Positions 43,270 to 50,871 of a stretch of 50,871 bases of DNA are shown here, piece by piece. This DNA is from Bacillota bacterium (GTDB taxonomy: Bacteria; Bacillota; Sulfobacillia; JAJZYS01; JAJYTV01). The translations under genes and the position numbers were made by a program. The DNA lies in assembly GCA_021847575.1 (NCBI GenBank), contig JAJZQO010000013.1, positions 1-50,871 of the forward strand, read 5' to 3'. The notes beneath the pieces were generated by a model. That model saw only the letters and a program-made list of their open reading frames with translations. It was not told the DNA's origin and did not search any database. Position 1 is the first letter of the stretch; every line of letters begins with the position of its first letter.

Positions 43270-43299
43270 TTGGTTCCGCAGGTGTCTTTTGGCTATGCT
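43270..43299 (+). promoter_or_regulatory. Promoter of the MFS gene, possibly giving a leaderless mRNA
   Basis: TTGGTT (43270-43275) and TATGCT (43294-43299) are 18 bases apart. The expected start falls at about 43306, the A of the ATG itself. No ribosome site is seen before this ATG. Confidence 0.45.
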
Positions 43300-43305
43300 C
43301 GAAGC

Positions 43306-44502
43306 ATGTCCAGATCGACCGACGCCGGGCTCGGGCCCGGAGATCCAGGCTACCGGGCGGCGAGCCTCGCCCTTTTCATCACCGCACTCGTCACGTTCGC
43401 GCTGCTCTATAGCACGCAGCCGCTTCTACCGCTGCTCGCGGCGGATTTTCGCATAGGCCCCACCACCGCCAGTCTCAGTGTTTCGCTGGCGACTGCGGGT
43501 CTGACTCTCGGCCTGCCGCTCTGGAGCATGCTGTCCGACCGCTACGGCAGGCGGCCGGTCATCCTGACGGCTCTCTGGGCTTCGGCCGCTCTCGCCCCGC
43601 TGATCGCCGTCGCGCCGAACTTTTCCCTCCTTGCCGCCTTTCGCTTTCTGCAGGGGTTGATGCTTGCCGGAGTTCCGGCAACCGCCATGACCTACCTGGG
43701 CGAAGAGGTGCGCCCAGCTGCGCTTGGGGCAGCCATGGGCCTCTACATCGCCGGAAACTCCATCGGCGGCATGAGCGGCCGTCTGGCCGTCGGCTTCGCA
43801 GCGCAAGCCCTAAGCTGGCGGTGGGCGCTTGCCCTGCTCGGTTTGCTGGTCGTGCTGCTGAGCGCGGCAGCCCAGCACCTGCTGCCACCCTCGCGGCAGG
43901 CAGCCCGCCGCAGCCCCGTCGGCTTCGCCGCCCTGGGGGACCTGCTCGCGCTGGCCGGGCGAAAGGAGGTCCTGCCGCTCGTACTGATCGGCGGCCTGCT
44001 GATGGCCTCGTTCGTGGGTGTCTACAACTATCTCGGCTTCCTGCTCGTCGGGCCGACCTACCACCTCGGACTGGGAGCGGCGAGCCTGGTCTACCTCTTC
44101 TATCTGCTTGGCTCCCTCAGCTCGTTCCTCCTGGGTGGTCTCGCGGACCGCCTTGGCCGGAGTCCCGTTCTGCTCTGGTCGGTGGCCCTGACCCTGCTCG
44201 CCGCGCTGGCATCCCTGGCCCGGCCGCTTCCGCTGCGCCTGGGGGCCGTCGCGCTTTTCACGTTCGGCTTCTTCGGCAGCCACGCCGCAGCCTCGACCCT
44301 CGTCTCGCAGCGCGCGGCGGCGCGGCGCGGGCATGCCTCGACACTCTACCTGCTGTCCTACTACCTGGGCTCGAGCCTCGGCGGCACGCTGCTCGGCATC
44401 CTCTGGGAAGGCAGCGGCTGGAACGGAGTGGTGTTCGGCGCAGCGGGAGTGCTGCTGACTGCATTGATCCTGTCCGCATACAGTCGTCGCTTCGGAGACT
44501 GA
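43306..44502 (+). CDS. MFS transporter (YnfM-like)
   Basis: ATG 43306 gives 398 residues; longer frames to 43189 start in non-coding DNA. Twelve helices are visible. The loop 2-3 signature WSMLSDRYGRRPVIL and the YSTQPLLPLLAADFRI N-terminus match the YnfM/inner-membrane drug:H+ antiporter branch. It probably exports a drug-like or metabolic compound using protons. The start may be leaderless. Confidence 0.8.
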   Translation: MSRSTDAGLGPGDPGYRAASLALFITALVTFALLYSTQPLLPLLAADFRIGPTTASLSVSLATAGLTLGLPLWSMLSDRYGRRPVILTALWASAALAPLIAVAPNFSLLAAFRFLQGLMLAGVPATAMTYLGEEVRPAALGAAMGLYIAGNSIGGMSGRLAVGFAAQALSWRWALALLGLLVVLLSAAAQHLLPPSRQAARRSPVGFAALGDLLALAGRKEVLPLVLIGGLLMASFVGVYNYLGFLLVGPTYHLGLGAASLVYLFYLLGSLSSFLLGGLADRLGRSPVLLWSVALTLLAALASLARPLPLRLGAVALFTFGFFGSHAAASTLVSQRAAARRGHASTLYLLSYYLGSSLGGTLLGILWEGSGWNGVVFGAAGVLLTALILSAYSRRFGD

Positions 44503-44518
44503 GCGGGCCCTGGCCGGC

Positions 44519-45037
44519 TCAGCCGGCGGCTACGAGTCCCGCCGCCGCGAACAGGACGACGACCGCCAGGATGACGTTCGCGACACCAATGCGCATCGCG
44601 AGCCGGCGGTAGCGCTCGGCCGCGCGCGCCAGGACCTCCGGCGGAACCCCGCCGGACTCCTCGATCTCGCGCCGGATGGCCGTCGCACGCCGGCCGACAT
44701 GGAAGTCGTGGATGAAGCTGAGCACAACCATCGCGAGGACCGCGGACAGCTTGATGCCGAGCCAGCGGCCGAAACCCGTGGCGTAGAAGGCGGGCAGCAG
44801 AAGCGATCCGAGCGGAATTCCCATCAGGATCAGATTGAGGATGCCTGTGACGACCAAAATGGCGATCGCGGTCCAGGCCAGCGGCAGCGACGCCTTCCCG
44901 ACCGCCCTGAAGAGCGCGGAACGCTCAACCGCCGAGAGATTGCGGCTGACGGGGTGGAGCACGAACCCGACCATCAGCATTTCGCCGATCCAGAAGACCG
45001 CCGCGAACAGGTGGATGAAGAGCACGATCTGGCGCAT
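44519..45037 (-). CDS. CopD-like / DUF4149-type four-helix membrane protein
   Basis: ATG 45037 follows GAGGAGG; 172 residues. Four membrane helices, beginning IVLFIHLFAAVFWIGEML, with histidines near helices 1 and 3 (IHLF, FIHDFHVG) as in CopD-related proteins, which bind heme or copper. The function here is not known. It meets the MFS gene tail to tail, with a small CCGGC/GCCGG hairpin at the junction. Confidence 0.68.
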   Translation of the reverse strand: MRQIVLFIHLFAAVFWIGEMLMVGFVLHPVSRNLSAVERSALFRAVGKASLPLAWTAIAILVVTGILNLILMGIPLGSLLLPAFYATGFGRWLGIKLSAVLAMVVLSFIHDFHVGRRATAIRREIEESGGVPPEVLARAAERYRRLAMRIGVANVILAVVVLFAAAGLVAAG

Positions 45038-45104
45038 GCTATACGCCTCCTCGCGACATCGTGCCGCGTCGAGTCAGGGCTGGCTGTGACGGCGCGCACA
45101 GCCC

Positions 45105-46715
45105 CTAGCCATGCGCCCGCCTCAGGCCGTCGACAGGACGTGCGTTGAGGACCTGGTCCTGCCGCAAGCCGGCTTTCTGCGCCTGCGCGATGCCCAGTGG
45201 CATGTATTCCAGTTCGTGCGTCGAGTGGGCATCGCTATCAATCACGAAAGACAGCCCTGCGCCGTTTCGCCCCTCGAGCCAACGGAAGTCTAGGTCCAGA
45301 CGGCGCGGCGACGCGTTGATTTCGAGGGCCGTGCCGCAGCTCGCTGCGGCGTCGAACACCGCCTGCCAGTCCGCGGCGATGGGTGGGCGCTCGCCGAGCT
45401 TGCGCGCGCCCGGGTGGCCGATCGCGGTGACGAGCGGGTGGCGGATCGCCCGCACCAGACGCTCGGTCGCGGCCGCAGGGCTCTGGTCGAAGTGGTTGTG
45501 CACCGACGCGATGACCACGTCGAACTCTTGGAGCAGATCATCCGGCAGGTCCAGGGACCCGTCGGCATGGATATCCACCTCGCAGCCCTGGAGCAGCGAG
45601 AAACCCTCCGGCAGGTGCGTCCGCAACTCCTCAATCTCGCGGCGCTGCGCTCGGAAGCGCTCGGGCGTGAGACCGTTGGCCACCTTGAGACCCTGCGAGT
45701 GGTCCGTGACGGCAAGGTAGGCGTAGCCGCGGGCCACCGCCGCACGCGCCATGGCAGGGATGTCCGCGAGGCCGTCCGACCAGCTGGAGTGGCTGTGCAG
45801 GTCGCCCCGCACCGTGTGCACAGCCGCATCGCGCACCCTGGGAGCGATGCCGCGCAACGGGGGTGGGATGGGGATCATGCCGGCGCGCTCGAACACATCG
45901 TCCTCGGCGAAACACGGCACCTGGCGCTCCCCATCGTAGAGTTTCGCCGCGTCCAGCCGCAGGCCGCGATGTCCGAGCGTCTCCCCCATCTCGGCCAAGA
46001 AACTCTCGGGCCCCGTGTGCCAGAGCAGCGCCGTGCCGAGCTCCTGCTCCGGAACGAAGAGCAGGGCGTCCTCGGCTACCGTCCACGCACCTTCGAGCAC
46101 GATCGGCAAGAGTTCGTGCCAAGCTCTGCGGCTCTCCGCGCTGTCGGGCGCGAGCCAGCGCGGTCTCTCCACCAGCGGATCCAGACGACGCACTCCGCCG
46201 GTTGCGACAAGACCCGGCACGACCCGTCCCAGGCTCTCGGTCAGAGCGAGCAAGTCGGGCAGCGGCACACCGCGCCGCCGCTCGGCGAACGCCCGCAGCA
46301 ACTGGCGCCGCTGCGCCGGCGTCACGCCGGGGAGTTCCTCCCCGGCTGCCAGATGGTCCGCAAGTCCCGAAACAGTGCCGATGCCGGCCGCCCAGAGCTT
46401 GCGCGCCGTGCTCGGGCCCACGCCCGGCAGACGCAGGAGCCACGAGAGCTCGGGCGGCTGCACTTGCCTGCGCCGGACGAGGCCCGGGGGCATCTCGCCC
46501 TCGGCCATGCGCATGATCTTGTCGGCAATCTTCCTGCCGATGCCTGGAGTCCCTTCCAGCGCCTCGCGGCTCGAGAGATCGATCGCGTGCATCTCGAGGC
46601 GCCGCGCCGCCTCGCGGTAGGCCCGCACCTTGAACGGGTTCTCGCCTGCAAAGGCGATGCGGTCTGCGAGTTCGTGCAGCCAGGATGCGATCTGCCGAGG
46701 CCCTGCCAAGACCAT
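45105..46715 (-). CDS. polX: PolX-family protein with degenerate polymerase site and intact PHP domain
   Basis: ATG 46715 has AGGGGG a few bases upstream; 536 residues. The helix-hairpin-helix region is clear (GTPGIGRKIADKIMRM, LPGVGPSTARKLW). The polymerase centre, normally GSxRR with an Asp-x-Asp pair, is GGVRRLDPLVERPRW, so the metal-binding aspartates are missing, and the later VDLR aspartate is absent too. The C-terminal PHP metal sites are complete: DLHSHSSWSDG, TDHSQG, EVDIHADG, SVHNHF and DSDAHS. I expect a 3'-5' exonuclease or AP-endonuclease-type repair enzyme without polymerase activity. It is divergent from aspS. Confidence 0.85.
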   Translation of the reverse strand: MVLAGPRQIASWLHELADRIAFAGENPFKVRAYREAARRLEMHAIDLSSREALEGTPGIGRKIADKIMRMAEGEMPPGLVRRRQVQPPELSWLLRLPGVGPSTARKLWAAGIGTVSGLADHLAAGEELPGVTPAQRRQLLRAFAERRRGVPLPDLLALTESLGRVVPGLVATGGVRRLDPLVERPRWLAPDSAESRRAWHELLPIVLEGAWTVAEDALLFVPEQELGTALLWHTGPESFLAEMGETLGHRGLRLDAAKLYDGERQVPCFAEDDVFERAGMIPIPPPLRGIAPRVRDAAVHTVRGDLHSHSSWSDGLADIPAMARAAVARGYAYLAVTDHSQGLKVANGLTPERFRAQRREIEELRTHLPEGFSLLQGCEVDIHADGSLDLPDDLLQEFDVVIASVHNHFDQSPAAATERLVRAIRHPLVTAIGHPGARKLGERPPIAADWQAVFDAAASCGTALEINASPRRLDLDFRWLEGRNGAGLSFVIDSDAHSTHELEYMPLGIAQAQKAGLRQDQVLNARPVDGLRRAHG

Positions 46716-46792
46716 CAACCCCCTAGGCAGGCTGCCCGCCCCGCATGCGGGCATGCGGCCGCTCGAAAGGCAGCTGGGCACGCCACCCGTCG

Positions 46793-46801
46793 TGCTATAA
46801 T
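46793..46801 (+). promoter_or_regulatory. Extended -10 promoter of aspS
   Basis: TGCTATAAT is a perfect extended -10 element. The start would be near 46808, right at the base of T-box stem I. No good -35 hexamer was found, as is common for extended -10 promoters. Confidence 0.6.
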
Positions 46802-46807
46802 GGCGCA

Positions 46808-47056
46808 AACGATGAAGGAGAGCAGTAGCGGCACCAGCCGGGACCAAGAGAGCCGCCGCAGCTGCGAAGGCGGTTCCCGGCCGTCGCGAAGACGCTCCGG
46901 AGCGCATGGCCCGCGGTCCCACACCGCGGCTTTGCCGTAACGCCCACGTCACGGGCAGCAAAGAGGTCGGCGCATAGCCGGCGAAGTGCGGTGGCACCAC
47001 GACGCCCCCTCGTCCGCACAGGACGTGGGGGCACATGTCTTGCTGGAGGTGGTGCC
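46808..47056 (+). ncRNA. T-box leader with GAC specifier, probably translational
   Basis: Stem I is readable: GGAG (46817-46820) pairs with CTCC (46895-46898); AGTA (46824-46827) faces CGAAGACG, where GAC at 46891-46893 is the specifier (Asp) followed by the usual purine. Above it CCGGGA (46838-46843) pairs with TCCCGG (46875-46880). AGAGAGCCG (46847-46855) and GCTGCGAA mark the distal part. The T-box sequence GGTGGCACCACG lies at 46990-47001; its bulge TGGC would pair with tRNA ending GCCA. TGGCACCAC (46992-47000) is exactly complementary to GTGGTGCCA (47049-47057), which abuts the ribosome site and includes the A of the ATG. Between them a hairpin (47004-47032) forms. No U-run follows, so control by hiding the start site is the best reading. 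Confidence 0.85.
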
Positions 47057-48346
47057 ATGTCCCGTATCCTGGCCGCAGCCATGTCCGAACACCTGGGCGA
47101 GGAGATCGTGCTCAAGGGCTGGCTGTCCCAGCTGCGCGAACTCAGAGCCCTCTCGTTCCTGCTCCTGCGCGACCGAAGTGGCACCGCGCAGGTGGTGCTG
47201 CGCGATCCGGGAATGATTCAGCGGCTCGCTGAGTTGCCGCGGGAGTCGGTGCTCGAAGTGCGAGGCAGGGTTGCCCAGCGCGGCGACGGTCGGCCTGGTG
47301 GAGAGCTGCACGACCCCGAGATCCGCCTGCTCGCCGCCGCATCCGAATCCCCGCCCTTCGACCTCTTCCGTCCGGAGCTCAACCTGCCGCTCCCCACAAT
47401 GCTCGACTACGCGCCCGTCTCGCTCCGCCACCCCAGGCGCAGGGCCGTGATCGAGCTGGCCGCCGCGGCCGCGCACGGCTTCCGGCAGAGCCTGCGCGAC
47501 AGGGGCTTCGTCGAGATCCACACGCCGAAGCTCGTCGAGGCCGCAACCGAGGGCGGCGCCAACGTGTTTCCCGTCGCCTACTTCGAGCGCACGGCCTACC
47601 TGGCGCAGAGCCCGCAGTTCTACAAGCAGATGATGGTCGGGGTGCTCGAGCGAGTCTTCGAGGTGGGACCCGTGTTCCGCGCCGAACCCCACGACACGCC
47701 CCGCCACTTGAACGAATACGTCTCTCTCGACGCAGAGATGGGTTTCATCGCGGACCACCGCGACGTGATGGCGATGCTGCGCAACGTGATCGCAGGCATG
47801 CTCGGGGAGGTCGAGCGCGCGACGCGGCCAGAGCTTGACCTGCTTGGCGTCGAACTCCCGGTAGTGCCGGACGAAATCCCCGTCCTGCACTTCACGGCGG
47901 CAGAGCGGCTCCTCGGCGCAGCCGGGGCGTCCGGCGGCGACCTCTCCGCGGCTGACGAGGCTGCGCTGGGAGCCTGGGCCCGGCGCGAGCATGCGTCGGA
48001 ATTCCTCTTCGTCGAGGGCTATCCCGCCGACCAGCGACCCTTCTACACCCACCCGGATCCCGAGCGGCCGGGCTTCACCCGCGGCTTCGACCTGCTCTTC
48101 CGCGGCCAGGAACTCGTCACCGGCGGCCAGCGCCTGCACCGCTACGAAGACTACCTCGCCGCGCTCGCGGCGCGGCACCTCGATGCGGCCCCCTTCGCAG
48201 GCTACCTGCAGGCCTTCCGGTTCGGCATGCCGCCGCACGGCGGGTTCGCCATCGGTCTCGAGCGCTTTGTTGCACGCCTCACCGGCCTGCAGAACATCCG
48301 CCTGGCTACGCTGTTCCCGCGGGACCTCACCCGCCTCTCCCCCTGA
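47057..48346 (+). CDS. aspS: Aspartyl-tRNA synthetase, archaeal type
   Basis: ATG 47057 has GGAGG seven bases upstream; 429 residues, shorter than the ~590 of typical bacterial AspRS because the GAD insertion is absent. Class II motifs appear as ATEGGANVFPVAYFERTAYL, QSPQFYKQMMV, VFRAEPHDTPRHLNEY and GMPPHGGFAIGLERF. An N-terminal OB fold (LKGWLSQLRELRALSFLLLR) binds the anticodon. Archaeal-type AspRS in bacteria can be non-discriminating and supply Asp-tRNA(Asn) to GatCAB. The T-box with GAC specifier in front links its expression to uncharged tRNA-Asp. Confidence 0.9.
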   Translation: MSRILAAAMSEHLGEEIVLKGWLSQLRELRALSFLLLRDRSGTAQVVLRDPGMIQRLAELPRESVLEVRGRVAQRGDGRPGGELHDPEIRLLAAASESPPFDLFRPELNLPLPTMLDYAPVSLRHPRRRAVIELAAAAAHGFRQSLRDRGFVEIHTPKLVEAATEGGANVFPVAYFERTAYLAQSPQFYKQMMVGVLERVFEVGPVFRAEPHDTPRHLNEYVSLDAEMGFIADHRDVMAMLRNVIAGMLGEVERATRPELDLLGVELPVVPDEIPVLHFTAAERLLGAAGASGGDLSAADEAALGAWARREHASEFLFVEGYPADQRPFYTHPDPERPGFTRGFDLLFRGQELVTGGQRLHRYEDYLAALAARHLDAAPFAGYLQAFRFGMPPHGGFAIGLERFVARLTGLQNIRLATLFPRDLTRLSP

Positions 48347-48402
48347 GCCGCGAGCCTGTACCGAGGTACAACCGCCGCACTGTACCGCGGCCCATGGCCC
48401 GA

Positions 48403-48443
48403 CGCCGCCTCCCACCCTACCCTGAAAACGGAGGGAGGCGGCG
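48403..48443 (+). promoter_or_regulatory. Hairpin hiding the ribosome site of the MFS gene
   Basis: CGCCGCCTCC (48403-48412) is exactly complementary over 10 bp to GGAGGCGGCG (48434-48443), which holds the Shine-Dalgarno sequence two bases before ATG 48445. The 21-base loop contains a second GGAG (48430-48433). Translation may be held down until the stem opens. An upstream TGTACC-GA-GGTACA repeat is also present. Confidence 0.55.
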
Positions 48444-48444
48444 A

Positions 48445-49683
48445 ATGGGCATCATCATGCGGTACCGGGGCTTCCGCGCCGTGTGGCTTGGCCAGCTGTT
48501 CTCCCAGCTCGGCAACGCGGTCTTCATGATCATGGCGCTCTGGGAGATCCAGCTCCGCCAACCGCAGCTCCTCGCGGTGGCCGGGCTAGCCATGGTCCTG
48601 CCCTCGTTGCTCGCCGCCTTTGGCGGCGTCTTCGTCGACCGCAGCCATCCGGGACGGCTGATGCTCTGGACCGACATCCTGCGCGGAGTCGCCGTCGCTC
48701 TCGGCCTGATGTGCCTCCTGCTGCCGGGCAGCCTCGACATCGTGGCGATCGCTCTGATCGCGGTGAACAGCCTTGGCGTGGCCCTGTTCGGCCCTGCCGA
48801 GATGGTCGTCGTGCCGCGCCTCGTCGCAGCTGCTGACCTGGCGGGTGCGAACGGCCTCTACAGCCTGACGTCTCAGCTCTCGAGCGCCATCGGCTCGGCG
48901 ATCGGCGGAGCCGCGATCGTCGCGGTAGGCGTCGCCTGGGTCTTCGGCTTCGACATGGTGTCGTTCTGGATCTCCGCAGCGGCGATCCTGCTGATGCTGC
49001 AGACCTTCACTTGGCATCCCGCAGAGCGCCAAGCGCAGCAGGCCCAGGCAACGAGCTTCGGCGGGAGCATGCGCCAGGGCTTCGCGGGACTGCGCACCCT
49101 GCCAGGCATCCTGCCCCTCACGCCGGCCGTCCTCGTCGCAAACTTCGCGTTTACGGCCGCGTTTACGATGCTCCCCTACTGGATCCACCACATCCTCGGC
49201 GCCGATGCGGTGGACTACGGCCTGATCGATGCGGCCTGGGCGGCTGGGCTCGTGCTCGGGAGCCTGCTCGCGGGCAGGCTCGGCTCCTTGAAACTGCGCA
49301 CGACAAGTGCTCTGATGTTCGCGGGACAGTCGCTGCTGACGCTGCTCTTCCCATTTGCCGGCGCGAGCCCGCTGGCGGCGGCGGTTCTGTTCCTCGCAGG
49401 TGTCGCCAACGGTGTGGCGAACGCGCTGCTGTTCACCATGATGCAGCGCCTCACGCCAGAGAATCTGCGGGGACGCGTGTTCGGGGTGTTATTCACCCTG
49501 TTCGGCCTCGCGAACCCGCTCGGCTCCCTGGCCGCTGGGCTCGCCCTAGGCCATTTGCCGCTCGCCTGGTCCTGGTACGCCTCTGGACTCGCCTGCATCT
49601 GGTTGACCGCGGCCATTTGGGCCAGCGTGCCGGACGACATCGCCGCCGAAGGTGCGGAGGCGGCCGTACCCGGCGCAATTTGA
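48445..49683 (+). CDS. MFS exporter (MefA/EntS-like branch)
   Basis: ATG 48445 (MGIIMRYRGFRAVWLG) gives 412 residues; ATG 48457 is an alternative. Twelve helices, with FRAVWLGQLFSQLGNAVFMI and FGGVFVDRSHPGRLMLWTD near the start, fit MFS exporters of the macrolide/siderophore branch (Pfam MFS_3-like). A closely related copy follows 89 bases later. Substrate unknown. Its ribosome site is in a stable hairpin. Confidence 0.85.
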   Translation: MGIIMRYRGFRAVWLGQLFSQLGNAVFMIMALWEIQLRQPQLLAVAGLAMVLPSLLAAFGGVFVDRSHPGRLMLWTDILRGVAVALGLMCLLLPGSLDIVAIALIAVNSLGVALFGPAEMVVVPRLVAAADLAGANGLYSLTSQLSSAIGSAIGGAAIVAVGVAWVFGFDMVSFWISAAAILLMLQTFTWHPAERQAQQAQATSFGGSMRQGFAGLRTLPGILPLTPAVLVANFAFTAAFTMLPYWIHHILGADAVDYGLIDAAWAAGLVLGSLLAGRLGSLKLRTTSALMFAGQSLLTLLFPFAGASPLAAAVLFLAGVANGVANALLFTMMQRLTPENLRGRVFGVLFTLFGLANPLGSLAAGLALGHLPLAWSWYASGLACIWLTAAIWASVPDDIAAEGAEAAVPGAI

Positions 49684-49772
49684 GCGGCTCAAGGCGCACC
49701 TGCGAGATGCCGCCCCAGGACATTCCGGACACCAGCCGCGCCAGATGACCCCCGAGGAGAGGAGCGATCCAG

Positions 49773-50871
49773 ATCGGCATCATCCTGCGCTACCGGAACT
49801 TCCGAGCCGTCTGGCTGGGCCAGCTCTTTTCGCAGTTCGGCAACGCCGTCTTTCTCATCATGTCCCTCTGGGAGATCCAGCTGCAGAGGCCCGCGCTCCT
49901 CTCGGTCGCGGGAGTCGCGATGGTGTTGCCGACGCTGCTCGCCGCCTTCGGCGGCGTATTTGTGGACCGCCATCACCCCATCCGCCTGATGCTCTGGACC
50001 GATGTGCTGCGCGGTGTGGCCGTAGCGCTCGGACTGCTTCTTCTTCTCCTGCCGGGCAGCCTGGCGGCCGTCACCATCGCGCTGATTGCAGTGAACAGCC
50101 TGGGGGTGGCGCTCTTCGGGCCTGCCGAGATGGTCGTCATTCCGCGACTGGTCACCGACCAGGACCTCGCCGGGGCGAACGGCGTCTACAACCTCACCTT
50201 CCAACTCGCGAACGCCATAGGTGCCGCCATCGGCGGTGCGGCAATCGTCGCGATCGGCGTCGCCTGGGTGTTCGGCTTCGACATGGTCTCCTTTTGGATT
50301 TCCGCGGCGGCGATCCTGTTCGTGCTCAGGACGTTCACATGGGCGCCCAAGGGGCCTCCGTCCAACGGGGAACCGGCGCAAAGCTTCTCCGAGAGCATGC
50401 GCGAAGGTTTCGCGGCGCTGCGCCGCACGCCGGTTGTGTTGCCGGTGCTGCCGGCCGCTCTCGCGATCAACTTCGCGTTCATGGCCGCCTTCACCATGCT
50501 GCCGTACTGGATCCACCATGTCCTCGGCGGCGGGGCCGTCAGCTACGGCCTCGTCGATGCCGCCTGGGCCGCCGGCCTTGTGGCGGGCAGTCTGCTCGCC
50601 GGCCGCGTCGGCGCCTGGGGGCTGAGACGGGCCTTGACCTCGATGTTCGGCGTCGAGGCCCTGCTGATGATCTTTTTCCCCTTTGCCCCTACGGCCGTTC
50701 TGGCCGCGGCGACGCTGCTTGTGGCGGGCATGGCCAACGGCATCGAGCTAATTTCGCTGTCGGGAAACCCGCTCTGGGAGCGAGGTTGCGGGCACGGAGA
50801 GAATGAGTTTCCCCCACAAAACAACGCAGGACAGGCCAGTTCAGCAATAGTCAATGGGAGTGTCGAGCAAA
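49773..50871 (+). pseudogene. Second MFS copy: ATC at start position, broken near 50744, runs off window
   Basis: From 49773 the frame reads IGIILRYRNFRAVWLGQLFS and matches the preceding protein along ~323 residues. The codon aligned with that gene's ATG is ATC, with GAGGAGAGGAG eight bases before it; no ATG, GTG or TTG fits, and a CTG at 49785 is too far from the site. ATC is a rare but usable start, so translation is possible but weak. Similarity stops at about 50744, after GMANGI, where the first copy continues ANALLFTMMQRLTPENLRG. The frame stays open to the window edge with unrelated sequence. A tandem duplicate decaying through loss of start and an insertion or deletion is the simplest view. 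Confidence 0.75.
50745..50871. mobile_element. Foreign sequence interrupting the MFS copy, possible insertion-element end
   Basis: From GAGCTAATTTCGCTGTCGGG onward the DNA no longer matches the paralogous gene and is less GC-rich. The sharp junction inside a gene suggests the edge of an insertion sequence or of a rearrangement. No transposase or confirmed inverted repeat is inside the window. Confidence 0.3.

Overview
The window is GC-rich, densely coded DNA from what looks like an endospore-forming, Gram-positive-type bacterium of the Bacillota. The supporting genes are gerW (ytfJ), a DUF444 yhbH gene, a T-box leader in front of an aminoacyl-tRNA synthetase gene, a giant SLH-domain surface protein, HicBA, a KimA-type potassium transporter, and Shine-Dalgarno sites close to GGAGG. 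GTG and TTG starts are common. No rRNA, tRNA or CRISPR array was seen, and I do not name a species.

Layout. 1-1270: a permease-like protein ending in a LuxR-type DNA-binding domain, cut by the left edge. 1450-9084: a 2,544-residue secreted SLH protein carrying 28 RCC1 repeats in four groups of seven. 9085-11267: non-coding and decayed DNA, including a frameshifted DruA/DUF4338 gene. 11268-18390 (+): a small holin-like membrane protein, a GH15 glucosidase, a GT4 glycosyltransferase, an SPFH/stomatin protein, a second holin-like paralogue and KimA. 18714-20307 (-): a three-gene unit of unknown membrane proteins starting with a SHOCT protein.

20576-36402 is an accessory-looking catabolic region organised around a divergent promoter pair at 29091-29178. 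The minus arm encodes DUF2848, a cupin, a GntR/FCD regulator, a nitrilase-superfamily amidase, CoxG, an amidohydrolase, an acyl-CoA ligase, an enoyl-CoA hydratase and the large subunit of a B12-dependent acyl-CoA mutase. The plus arm encodes a three-subunit molybdenum hydroxylase, a PaaK-like CoA ligase, a PaaI-like thioesterase, an alpha/beta hydrolase and an acetate-type (YaaH) permease. A reasonable reading is uptake, hydroxylation, hydrolytic opening, CoA activation and carbon-skeleton rearrangement of an unidentified small organic compound. The mutase has the substrate-site residues of isobutyryl-CoA mutase rather than methylmalonyl-CoA mutase. A palindromic GntR-type operator candidate lies on the plus -10 box.

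36824-40819 (-) is a likely sporulation-linked operon: gerW, a SNF2 ATPase, a PanC-like protein that has lost substrate-binding residues, and yhbH. Next come hicBA, an ECF sigma factor with a membrane partner, a broken second copy of the start of gerW, an MFS exporter and a CopD-like membrane protein. PolX (polymerase site degenerate, PHP nuclease intact) is divergent from aspS. The aspS gene (archaeal-type AspRS) follows a T-box leader whose conserved T-box sequence is exactly complementary to the ribosome-binding region, so control is probably at translation. The window ends with two tandem MFS paralogues; the second has an ATC in place of its start codon and loses homology at about 50744.
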